Below are positions 1-5,860 of a DNA stretch of 8,554 bases, in pieces. The notes under the pieces were generated by a model. It had not been told where the DNA came from and did no database searches. It saw only the letters and a program-made list of their open reading frames with translations. Origin of the DNA: Candidatus Forterrea sp. (lineage in GTDB: Archaea > Iainarchaeota > Iainarchaeia > Iainarchaeales > JAAZKV01); assembly GCA_020717885.1 (NCBI GenBank), contig DYDN01000037.1:1-8554 (forward strand), read 5' to 3'. How positions within the stretch are numbered: the stretch's first letter is position 1; the number at the start of each line of letters is the position of its first letter. Position numbers and translations under genes: made by a program.

Positions 1-52
1 CATTCTCAACCAGTCGGTAAAAATTATTATACTCAATTGGATACAATACCAT
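1..52 (-). CDS. Start of an ORF, possibly a transposase (N-terminal 17 residues only)
   Basis: The ORF begins at ATG (complement of 50-52) and reads MVLYPIEYNNFYRLVEN before the left edge. An in-frame TAG (complement of 65-67) sits five codons upstream, so the start cannot lie much further back. No Shine-Dalgarno sequence is visible; a TTTATAAA element centred about 47 bases upstream could be its TATA box. The fragment is too short to recognise by family. Its identity as a transposase is inferred only from its position just inside a repeat that, at the other end of the window, adjoins a transposase-like C-terminus. A plus-strand reading of the same bases ends at a stop at 52-54 and cannot be fully excluded. 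Confidence 0.35.
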   Translation of the reverse strand, partial: MVLYPIEYNNFYRLVEN

Positions 53-66
53 AAAGGTTTCACACT

Positions 67-90
67 AAATAGGAGTACAAACTCCTATTT
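67..90. repeat. Perfect 10-bp-stem hairpin between thrC and the left-edge ORF
   Basis: Bases 67-76 (AAATAGGAGT) and 81-90 (ACTCCTATTT) are exact reverse complements separated by a four-base loop. The hairpin starts 7 bases after the thrC stop on the minus strand and lies between the TATA-like palindrome and the left-edge ATG. It could stop or slow thrC read-through into the insertion sequence, or fold in the leader of the putative transposase mRNA. No oligo-T tract follows it, so it is not a standard intrinsic terminator. The inverted repeat is certain; its role is inferred. Confidence 0.7.
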
Positions 91-92
91 AT

Positions 93-106
93 TCCTTTAT
101 AAAGGA
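93..106. promoter_or_regulatory. 14-bp palindrome containing a TATA-like box at the thrC stop
   Basis: Bases 93-106 (TCCTTTATAAAGGA) form a perfect palindrome that spans the thrC stop codon and contains TTTATAAA, close to the archaeal TATA consensus. On the minus strand a box here would start transcription around base 73, about 20 bases ahead of the ATG at 52. Being palindromic it might also act on the plus strand, but no plus-strand gene follows. A promoter carried inside an insertion-sequence end is common; that it is used here is inference. Confidence 0.4.
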
Positions 107-1554
107 TTTCTACAAAAGTCAATTTTTTGCTTTGCTTCCGCCACCTGCTCATCCGAAAGTTTTAGCCCGTCTTTTGTTTTAAGGGGAGGGCTTGTAATAA
201 AATAAATTCTTTCTTTCGCTTTGGCTTGTTTTTTCATTCCTTCGGGAAGGGAAGGAGTAATTCCTATTGCCCTTTTAACGTCCTCAGGGAATTTCCCAGG
301 ATCAGCAGTTTCATATATCACCGCAATAGTTTCTTTGTCCGAGCGAGAAGCTAGTTCAAGCGCTCTCCACCCAACCGCACCATGCGGATCAAGTATTACT
401 TTGTATTTTTGATAAACCTCTTCCATTGTTTTATAGTGCTGCAAATTATCAATACTAACTGAAAAAATATCCTTGCACATCGCATTAAGATCGGGCATTT
501 TATCAATTACTCCTTCTTGTAAAACCTTTTTTGTCACAGGATCGCGTTCATCATACATGTGCCCGCCATAAAAATCAATTAAACGAGCTAAATTGCTTGG
601 GTGAGAAACAATCATCGCAGAAGAGGGAGATTTTATTGAAGGATATACGCAATAAATCCCTGTTGCTAAAAAGTCAGGGAATTCTTTATTCTCGTTTACC
701 CCGCAAATTATTCTTGAAATCGGCAGGCCCATTTGTTTTGCAATTACCGTGCCTAGCATATCGCCAAAATTTCCGCACGGGATACTTGCAACTAGTGGCT
801 CGCCACCCTTTGCAATTCGAGAATAAGCAAAGAATGGATAAACTGCTTGTGGGAGTACTCTTCCAACACTAATTGAATTAGCTGAAGTTAATCTATCTTT
901 GTCACCAAATGATTTTTCGGCAAACTCTTTATCATTTAGCAAAGATTTTGCGAGCGCTTGGCATACATCAAAGTCCCCATTTACTTCAAACGCATAAATA
1001 TTTTGCCCAAGTGTAGTCATTTGTCTTCTTTGCCCATCACTCACAGAGCCTTTTGGAAAGAAAACTATGTTTTCCACATTCCCTAGCCCAAGTAGTGCAT
1101 CAGCAACCGCTCCGCCGGTGTCCCCGCTTGTCGCAACTACAACTGTTCGTTTGAGTCCGCGTTTTCCAAGGAAATAATTTAGTGCTCTGCCAAAAAAACG
1201 AGCCGCATAATCTTTGAAGGAGTAGGTTGGGCCATTACTGAGCCACATTATGTAAGTTCCATCACGAACATTCTGTATTTTTGTTGGAATTTTGTCACTT
1301 CTATATGCATCATCAAGCAATTCTTTGAGTTCTTGTGAAGGTATTTCATCAGAAAGAAAAGGACTAATCACCTCAAATGCAATTTGCGGGTAAGTCATAT
1401 TCTTCATTGAGAGAATTTTTTGTTTTGGAAGAATTGGAACCTCTTCTCGCGCCACCACATAAAGCCCAAAATCAGGGGCAAGGCCCTTGAGGAGCGCGGT
1501 CTCAAAATTAACTTTTACTGATTTGTTATTGGTGCTATAAAACAAAATGCCCAT
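97..1554 (-). CDS. thrC: Threonine synthase
   Basis: Threonine synthase, the PLP-dependent enzyme that converts O-phospho-L-homoserine to L-threonine and phosphate in the cytoplasm. The 485 residues match the longer two-domain E. coli/yeast-type class. An N-terminal Thr_synth_N-like region covers about residues 3-85, and the fold-type II PLP domain follows. The PLP Schiff-base lysine is K114 in the YSFKDYA motif. SGDTGGA (143-149) and CGNFGD (260-265) are the substrate- and cofactor-phosphate loops; DPHGAVGWRA (389-398) and TADPGKFPE (417-425) are further conserved blocks. The start ATG at 1554 lies about 26 bases after a TATA-like box and has no Shine-Dalgarno sequence, so a leaderless message is likely. 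The gene follows L44e by 67 bases. Its last five codons and stop lie in the putative insertion-sequence end, so the native C-terminus may have been replaced. No other threonine gene is in the window. Confidence 0.96.
   Translation of the reverse strand: MGILFYSTNNKSVKVNFETALLKGLAPDFGLYVVAREEVPILPKQKILSMKNMTYPQIAFEVISPFLSDEIPSQELKELLDDAYRSDKIPTKIQNVRDGTYIMWLSNGPTYSFKDYAARFFGRALNYFLGKRGLKRTVVVATSGDTGGAVADALLGLGNVENIVFFPKGSVSDGQRRQMTTLGQNIYAFEVNGDFDVCQALAKSLLNDKEFAEKSFGDKDRLTSANSISVGRVLPQAVYPFFAYSRIAKGGEPLVASIPCGNFGDMLGTVIAKQMGLPISRIICGVNENKEFPDFLATGIYCVYPSIKSPSSAMIVSHPSNLARLIDFYGGHMYDERDPVTKKVLQEGVIDKMPDLNAMCKDIFSVSIDNLQHYKTMEEVYQKYKVILDPHGAVGWRALELASRSDKETIAVIYETADPGKFPEDVKRAIGITPSLPEGMKKQAKAKERIYFITSPPLKTKDGLKLSDEQVAEAKQKIDFCRNPL
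103..114 (-). repeat. Left copy of 12-bp terminal inverted repeat
   Basis: Read on the minus strand this is TGTAGAAATCCT, identical to the plus-strand sequence at 8458-8469. The two copies face outward from the interval between them, as expected for the upstream end of one element and the downstream end of another in the same orientation. Identity stops sharply on both sides of the 12 bases. The left copy lies within thrC, encoding most of its terminal residues CRNP. Confidence 0.6.
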
Positions 1555-1575
1555 TAGTAGATAGGGTTCAAAGGG

Positions 1576-1588
1576 AATTTAAATAATT
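1576..1588 (-). promoter_or_regulatory. TATA-like box of thrC
   Basis: The minus strand reads AATTATTTAAATT here. The core (1577-1584) is centred about 26 bases before the thrC ATG, the usual archaeal TATA-to-start distance for a leaderless transcript. It lies within the short gap after L44e, so thrC can be transcribed on its own even if L44e read-through occurs. T-rich minus-strand sequence at about 1602-1615, just after the L44e stop, may act as a weak terminator for L44e. Confidence 0.55.
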
Positions 1589-1621
1589 GCACAGAGCCTG
1601 TAAAATAGAAAATTAAGGCTC

Positions 1622-1900
1622 TTACTGTTGAACTATCTTTTTCATTCTTTTACCAAGTGAGTATGGAATCTTTTTCTTGCATTCCGCGCACTCAGCAACG
1701 AATGTTGGTCGCTTATTCTGCTTCTTAACAAGAACAACGTACTTATATTTACCCAAATAACCGTGGTTAACGTTTCTTTCGTGTCTTCGGTTTCCTGCGG
1801 CTAGCGTTCTTTTTGCACCAGCCTTAAATTCCTTCATCTTGTGCTTTGTGTGCTTTTTACACTTTTTGCAGTAAATTTTCTTTTCTTTAGGAAACTTCAT
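1622..1900 (-). CDS. rpl44e: Large ribosomal subunit protein L44e (eL42)
   Basis: Ribosomal protein L44e (eL42), a zinc-binding protein of the archaeal/eukaryotic 50S/60S subunit located near the tRNA E site. The 92 residues match the usual archaeal length. The four-cysteine zinc site is intact: C11 and C14 in YCKKCKKHT near the N-terminus, C71 and C74 in CAECKK near the C-terminus. The protein is highly basic, and its central KRTLAAGNRRHER block (30-42) corresponds to the conserved rRNA-contacting segment. The start is supported by a GGTGA Shine-Dalgarno match four bases ahead of ATG and a TATA-like box further upstream. In many archaea this gene is followed by rps27e; here thrC follows instead, showing that the usual ribosomal operon is broken up. 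Confidence 0.97.
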   Translation of the reverse strand: MKFPKEKKIYCKKCKKHTKHKMKEFKAGAKRTLAAGNRRHERNVNHGYLGKYKYVVLVKKQNKRPTFVAECAECKKKIPYSLGKRMKKIVQQ

Positions 1901-1904
1901 ACAC

Positions 1905-1927
1905 TCACCAGTTATTTATTATTTAAA
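1905..1927 (-). promoter_or_regulatory. L44e promoter and ribosome binding site
   Basis: On the minus strand GGTGA (1905-1909) complements the archaeal 16S rRNA 3' end and lies four bases from the L44e ATG. TTTAAATA (1920-1927) is a good TATA-like box but is centred only about 24 bases from the ATG, which would give a leaderless message lacking that GGTGA. A second candidate, GTTTATTC (1931-1938), would start transcription about 9 bases ahead of ATG and keep the ribosome binding site. Which box is used cannot be settled by eye. Confidence 0.5.
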
Positions 1928-2052
1928 CTTGAATAAACAAAAAGTGGAAGCAAACCTTTTAAAAGCTTGGCAAAACCAGAAAAGAAAAAAGTGAATTATA
2001 GCGCGGATAAACGCCAAAACTCGCAATAACAGACTTTTCGGAGAGAGGCAGG

Positions 2053-2062
2053 TTTAAAAATA
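2053..2062 (+). promoter_or_regulatory. TATA-like box for the membrane protein-SMC operon
   Basis: TTTAAAAATA at 2053-2062 is the best TATA-like element ahead of the ATG at 2092. Its spacing predicts a start near 2083 and a leader of fewer than about 10 bases, typical of archaea. No Shine-Dalgarno sequence precedes the ATG. The rest of the divergent gap (1928-2091) shows no gene or structured RNA that I can support. Confidence 0.5.
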
Positions 2063-2091
2063 TCTTTAACTTAATATTAGCGGGTTGTGTA

Positions 2092-2850
2092 ATGGTACTA
2101 AAAGACATTTTTGTTTCTTTTATTGAAGTGATAACTAAACCGTGGATACTTATCCCAATGATACTTGTAATGGTTATCTCAGCAGCGCTAAGCACAATAA
2201 GTACTTGGCTGCTTGAAAGACCCTTCCTTGATTTTATTTTATATTTTGATACAATCCCGGGGGATAATTTACTCGGGACACTTTTATTCAATTACCCACT
2301 TGAATTAGTGGGGCTTGCAATTATTGGAATCATAATGAGTACTATTGGGGTAATTGGAATAATGAGTATTGTCCGCATGGTTCAAAAAGAAGGATTTGTT
2401 GATGCAATAAATGAATCAACAAAAGAATGGGTGAAAGGACTTGCAATTTCAATTATCTTTTGGATTGCATGTTTAATAGTTGCTGCAGTTTATGTGGTTG
2501 CAACACTTGCTCTTGATATTAATTCAATCCTTGGCGGAATAATAATCGCAATTTTCTTCATAATCTTATTCATAATCTTAATAAAAGTTGTTTTCACTTT
2601 CCCGGCAATGATGGAAAAAGATGCAAAGAAATCAATTCAAGAGAGCTGGAAATTTACTAACAAGAGATTTTGGGGAACACTTGCGCTTGTAATAATCTCT
2701 GCGCTAATTTCTTTTGTTATTGCGGCAATAATTTCAATGATAGGATTAACACTTGGCGGATACTTTGAAATCCCTCTTGATATTATTGCAGAATCCTTCG
2801 CAAGCACTTACTTCATAGCAGTTATAACAAATTACTTTTACTCTAAGTGA
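2092..2850 (+). CDS. Six-helix integral membrane protein of unknown function
   Basis: A 252-residue polytopic membrane protein. Hydrophobic segments lie at about 18-41, 71-95, 114-140, 147-171, 194-222 and, less clearly, 229-250. The segment SIQESWKFTNKRFWG (181-195) before the fifth helix, with SW and a basic amphipathic stretch, resembles archaeal and bacterial membrane families of the type annotated as glycerophosphodiesterase membrane-domain-like or DUF4013/DUF975-like. A related but weaker segment, DAINESTKEWVKG (104-116), precedes the third helix, suggesting an internal duplication. No catalytic motif is visible and I assign no function. The ATG start fits a TATA-like box upstream. The stop overlaps the GTG start of the SMC-like gene, so the two are very likely co-transcribed; whether the proteins work together is unknown. 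Confidence 0.88.
   Translation: MVLKDIFVSFIEVITKPWILIPMILVMVISAALSTISTWLLERPFLDFILYFDTIPGDNLLGTLLFNYPLELVGLAIIGIIMSTIGVIGIMSIVRMVQKEGFVDAINESTKEWVKGLAISIIFWIACLIVAAVYVVATLALDINSILGGIIIAIFFIILFIILIKVVFTFPAMMEKDAKKSIQESWKFTNKRFWGTLALVIISALISFVIAAIISMIGLTLGGYFEIPLDIIAESFASTYFIAVITNYFYSK
2557..2580 (+). repeat. Tandem duplication of 12 bp inside the membrane protein gene
   Basis: TTCATAATCTTA occurs twice head to tail (2557-2568 and 2569-2580). It is in frame and encodes FIIL-FIIL in the fourth hydrophobic segment. The exact identity of the copies suggests a recent slippage event that lengthened the helix by four residues without breaking the frame. Confidence 0.75.
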
Positions 2851-2858
2851 ATCAAATG
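2847..2858 (+). promoter_or_regulatory. Overlapping stop/start junction and alternative starts of the SMC-like gene
   Basis: GTGA at 2847-2850 holds both a GTG start for the SMC-like gene and the TGA stop of the membrane protein. An in-frame ATG at 2856-2858 would give a protein three residues shorter, starting MTKLVKLTLKNF, with a five-base gap. Neither has a clear Shine-Dalgarno sequence. Both arrangements suggest translational coupling; family N-termini start close to the LKNFKSF segment and do not decide between them. Confidence 0.6.
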
Positions 2859-5816
2859 ACGAAATTAGTCAAGCTCACGCTCAAGAATTTTAAATCATTC
2901 AAGAAAGCTGAGTTGCCAATAAGCAAGGGCTTTACTGCAATCGTTGGGAGCAACGGCTCGGGAAAAAGCAATATACTTGATGCCCTTCTTTTTGTTCTTG
3001 GAATTACTTCTCTCAAAACCCTAAGGGCGGGAAAATTAACTGACCTTGTTAATACTGATGCGAAAGAGACTTACGCGAAAGTTGATCTTTTACTTAAGGA
3101 TAATGAGAAACAATACGAAATAAGCAGGATGATTGATAAGCAGGGAAAGAGTGTTTATCGGCTTGATGGAAAAAGAACCACCTTAAATGAAATACTTTCA
3201 CTACTCACTGACCTCGGGATTGATGTTTCAGGGCACAATATTGTAACACAGGGGGATATTACCAAAATAATTGAAATGTCCGCAGTTGAACGCAGAGAAA
3301 TTATTGATAATATTGCGGGCTTAAGCGAATTTGATGCTAAAAAGGAAGAGGCAATAAAAGAACTTGACAAAGTTGATTCAAGAATAAAGGAAGCTACAAT
3401 TATTCTAAATGAGAGAACTGTTTTCCTTTCCGAGCTTGAACAGGAAATGAAGGCGGCAAAAGAACGCGCCGAGCTTGAGGAGGAACTAAAGCGGACAAAA
3501 GCAACAATTATTTCACGCGAACTCTACTCACTTGAGAAGAAACTCCTTGAAGCGGATAATGAAATTGCGGAAATGAATAAACAAAAAGAAATCGTGGAAC
3601 AGAGAATTGAGGAAACACGCAAAACCTTGGCGGAAACCAAAAAGAAGTCCGATGACCTTGCGCGGCAAATGATTAAGGCATCTGAACAAACTTACTCCAC
3701 AATAGGGAGAGAATTTGAGGAGAAGAAAGCAAAATTAATGCTTGAACAACAGAGAATTGATATTAAGAAAGAGCAAACCGCGCGGAATAATAAAAAGATT
3801 GATGGGAATAAGGGGCTTGTCACTGAAGCGGAGAATGAAAAGAAAGAACTACTTGATAGGCAAAAGAGGCTTCATGCTGAGAAGAGCTCAATTGAGGGGC
3901 AGCTGCTTGAGGCATCAAAGAAAAAAAGCCAACTCGAAGGGGTTGTGAAAGCAAAGAGCTCTGACCTTGCAAAAGAAGAAGCCGCGCTTGAGAAATTAAA
4001 TAAGGAAATTGATGAAGCGAAGAGAGAATCATTTGATCTTGAAGTGTTTGTAAGGAATTGGGAGAAGCAAAAAGCATTCCACGAGAATAAACTTGCTGAA
4101 CTGCACGGTGAAGAAGAAGCGCTTAGCGGAGAAATAGAGGAAATTGAAACTAAAAAAAGAAAAATTGAGGCAATGCACTTAAAGCACCCTGAAAAAGAGC
4201 TTGTTCTGCTTGAAAAAAAGCTTTCTGATGCGCTTGAGCAAAAGAACTTGTTTGGCACAAGAAGAGCGCATGAAGAGAAGGCGATTAAGGAACTACGAAC
4301 GGCAATTTCCCAGTGCCCTGTATGTGACTCGGCGCTCAAAGAGGACAAAAAAATAATGCTTCTAAAACAAAAGGAAACGCTTGTTGAGGGGTATATGCGA
4401 AAGGAGCGCACTTCGGAAGAGGATGCTTCACGATTACGAAAACTTATTTCTGATGAGAAAGAAAAAGCGATGGTGCTTGCAAGACTCTCAGCGGAAATCG
4501 AACTAGAACACAATACAAGTCACAAAATCTCGGACATACGCAAGAAAATTGCTGAAATTAAAGGTGAGTTAGATACCAAGGACTTTGATGATAAGTTATA
4601 CAGAAGGAATAAATTAAGTGAAAGAATTGCTAAACTTGAAGCGGAAAAAGACGGAGTAAGACACAAAGTAATTGGAATTAGGGGGCAAAATGTGTTTGAA
4701 GAGTACTCCGCGGCAAATAATTCCTATGATGAATTCTCGGGAAAGAGAATGCAAATAGAGTCCTCGCTAAATGAAGCTAAAACGCAACTCGCTGCGCTTG
4801 AAATAAAATCAAGGAGTGTCCTAGCGGAGAACATCCAGCTCAATGCAGAAATTGAAATCATGCGAAAGGAAATTAATGAAAGAGAAAAATCAATTGTTTC
4901 ACTAAAAGAAGAGGTTCTTGAAAAAGAGAAACAGCTAGTTGAGGCGAAGAAGAAGCATGTATCGCTTGAGCAGGAAAAGGATGCGGCGGATAAGAAGATT
5001 GAGAGGACTGAAAAAGAAATAATCGCGGAGAGCATGAAAGCAAGAAAAATTGAGGGAAGAATTAATGAATTTAATATTGAGAAAAGCAAACTTGGGGTAA
5101 GACAGAGCGATTTAACTGAGGAGAAAAAATCCTATGAAGGAATTGAGCCATATGCCTCAAAGAGCCTTGAAGAATGCAAAAGCAGAATTACGCGTGTTGA
5201 GAAAAGAATTGAAGAAATTGGGGCCGTAAACATGAAAGCGATGACTAACTTTGGTGAGCTGCGCAAAGAAGTTGATGATATACAGCAAAAAGCAACAAAA
5301 CTTTCTGATGAACGACTTGCGGTACTTGATATGATTGATAAGATTGAAGTGAAAAGAACTGGTGTGTTCATGGATTGCTTTAATGAAATTAATAAGAACT
5401 TCAAAGAAATTTTCTTCAAGTTCTTTAACAGCGAGGGTAATTTGAGTTTTGCTGACCCAGAGAAACCGCTTGAATCGGGATTAATGGTTGATGCGAAGTA
5501 TAAGGGAAGACTGCAGAATATTGATTCAATGAGCGGGGGAGAAAAAACACTTACCGCGCTTGCGTTCATGTTCGCAATACAACTCTATAGCCCGGCACCG
5601 TTCTATGCGTTTGATGAGGCTGATGCCGCGCTTGATAAGGAGAATTCGCTTAAGATGAGCAATTTGATTGAGAAGATTGCGCAAAAGAGTCAATTCATCG
5701 CAATCACCCACAATGATGTTATTACAAAGAAATCCGACCAAATCATTGGCGTAGCAAGAGGAAAAGATGATTCTTCTGTTATTGGATTAAAGTTGAAAAA
5801 TAATAGTGAACAATAA
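2847..5816 (+). CDS. SMC-family ATPase with a Rad50-type zinc hook instead of a hinge
   Basis: A 989-residue SMC/Rad50 superfamily ATPase expected to bind DNA and act in chromosome organisation or repair. Head motifs are SMC-like: LKNFKSF (12-18), Walker A GSNGSGKSN (34-42), Q-loop NIVTQGDITK (Q135), the NMKA motif (795-798), signature SGGEKTLTALAF (896-907), Walker B with D923-E924 and D-loop DAALD (926-930), and H-loop ITHN (H955). All ATPase residues are present. Two long charged coiled coils (about 165-485 and 500-790) join at CPVCDSALKED, whose C490 and C493 match the CxxC zinc hook of Rad50. No globular hinge is present: the protein is about 180 residues shorter than a canonical SMC of about 1170, close to the size of a hinge. 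No scpA, scpB, mre11, herA or nurA lies nearby. It overlaps the upstream membrane protein gene. Automated annotation would probably call it SMC; relatives could be coalescin-like or other archaeal hook-bearing SMC-related proteins. Confidence 0.93.
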   Translation: MNQMTKLVKLTLKNFKSFKKAELPISKGFTAIVGSNGSGKSNILDALLFVLGITSLKTLRAGKLTDLVNTDAKETYAKVDLLLKDNEKQYEISRMIDKQGKSVYRLDGKRTTLNEILSLLTDLGIDVSGHNIVTQGDITKIIEMSAVERREIIDNIAGLSEFDAKKEEAIKELDKVDSRIKEATIILNERTVFLSELEQEMKAAKERAELEEELKRTKATIISRELYSLEKKLLEADNEIAEMNKQKEIVEQRIEETRKTLAETKKKSDDLARQMIKASEQTYSTIGREFEEKKAKLMLEQQRIDIKKEQTARNNKKIDGNKGLVTEAENEKKELLDRQKRLHAEKSSIEGQLLEASKKKSQLEGVVKAKSSDLAKEEAALEKLNKEIDEAKRESFDLEVFVRNWEKQKAFHENKLAELHGEEEALSGEIEEIETKKRKIEAMHLKHPEKELVLLEKKLSDALEQKNLFGTRRAHEEKAIKELRTAISQCPVCDSALKEDKKIMLLKQKETLVEGYMRKERTSEEDASRLRKLISDEKEKAMVLARLSAEIELEHNTSHKISDIRKKIAEIKGELDTKDFDDKLYRRNKLSERIAKLEAEKDGVRHKVIGIRGQNVFEEYSAANNSYDEFSGKRMQIESSLNEAKTQLAALEIKSRSVLAENIQLNAEIEIMRKEINEREKSIVSLKEEVLEKEKQLVEAKKKHVSLEQEKDAADKKIERTEKEIIAESMKARKIEGRINEFNIEKSKLGVRQSDLTEEKKSYEGIEPYASKSLEECKSRITRVEKRIEEIGAVNMKAMTNFGELRKEVDDIQQKATKLSDERLAVLDMIDKIEVKRTGVFMDCFNEINKNFKEIFFKFFNSEGNLSFADPEKPLESGLMVDAKYKGRLQNIDSMSGGEKTLTALAFMFAIQLYSPAPFYAFDEADAALDKENSLKMSNLIEKIAQKSQFIAITHNDVITKKSDQIIGVARGKDDSSVIGLKLKNNSEQ

Positions 5817-5823
5817 AAACAGC

Positions 5824-5831
5824 AAAAAAAA
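5824..5831 (-). terminator. Oligo-T terminator of the Lon-like gene
   Basis: A run of eight A on the plus strand is T8 on the minus strand, about 30 bases after the Lon-like stop codon. Archaeal RNA polymerase terminates at such tracts without a hairpin. It lies just after the end of the SMC-like gene in the 44-base convergent gap. For the plus strand only a weaker T-rich stretch (about 5837-5846) is available. Confidence 0.6.
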
Positions 5832-5860
5832 GCACTTCTTTAATTTAGCTCTGCCAAAAA

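Larger units (their letters stand above)
1..114 (-). mobile_element. Upstream end of an insertion sequence, continuing off the left edge
   Basis: This stretch is read as the 5' (transposase-start) end of an insertion sequence lying on the minus strand. What is seen: a 12-bp sequence at 103-114 recurs as a perfect inverted copy at 8458-8469, where it adjoins a transposase-like C-terminus. Inside it lie a palindromic TATA-like element, a 10-bp-stem hairpin and an ATG opening an ORF that leaves the window. What is inferred: that both repeat copies are the two different ends of the same element family. Only one end is visible at each side, so neither copy can be typed to a family or checked for a target-site duplication. 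Confidence 0.5.

Noticed and set aside
1..54. Plus-strand reading of the left edge as the C-terminus of a gene (17 codons to a stop at 52-54)
   Set aside because: The composition is not distinctive and the reading would have to cross an insertion-sequence end; the minus-strand start fits the right-edge arrangement better. Kept only as a weak alternative.
67..90. Hairpin as a bacterial Rho-independent terminator
   Set aside because: No T tract follows the stem on either strand, and other signals show archaeal transcription.
1959..2291. A minus-strand frame of 110 residues overlapping the divergent promoter and the membrane protein gene
   Set aside because: It covers the TATA-like box and start of a convincing plus-strand gene, has low-complexity Ser/Ile content and shows no family resemblance.
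3872..4513. A 213-residue minus-strand open frame inside the SMC-like gene
   Set aside because: It is Ser/Phe-rich, the usual antisense shadow of Glu/Lys-rich coiled coil. It has no recognisable motif and no promoter context, and the plus-strand protein is unambiguous. The same applies to minus-strand frames at 4724-5089 and 5132-5569.
2847..5816. Interpretation as a canonical SMC that lost its hinge through deletion or frameshift (a broken gene)
   Set aside because: The reading frame is intact over 989 codons, all ATPase motifs are present, and a CPVC sits at the exact midpoint between arms of similar length. This indicates an organised hook and not damage.
2847..5816. Interpretation as Rad50
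   Set aside because: The CPVC hook fits Rad50, but the head motifs (NIVTQGDIT, NMKA before the C-terminal lobe, FYAFDEADAALD, SGGEKTLTALAF) are SMC-type, the protein is longer than typical archaeal Rad50, and no mre11, herA or nurA is adjacent.
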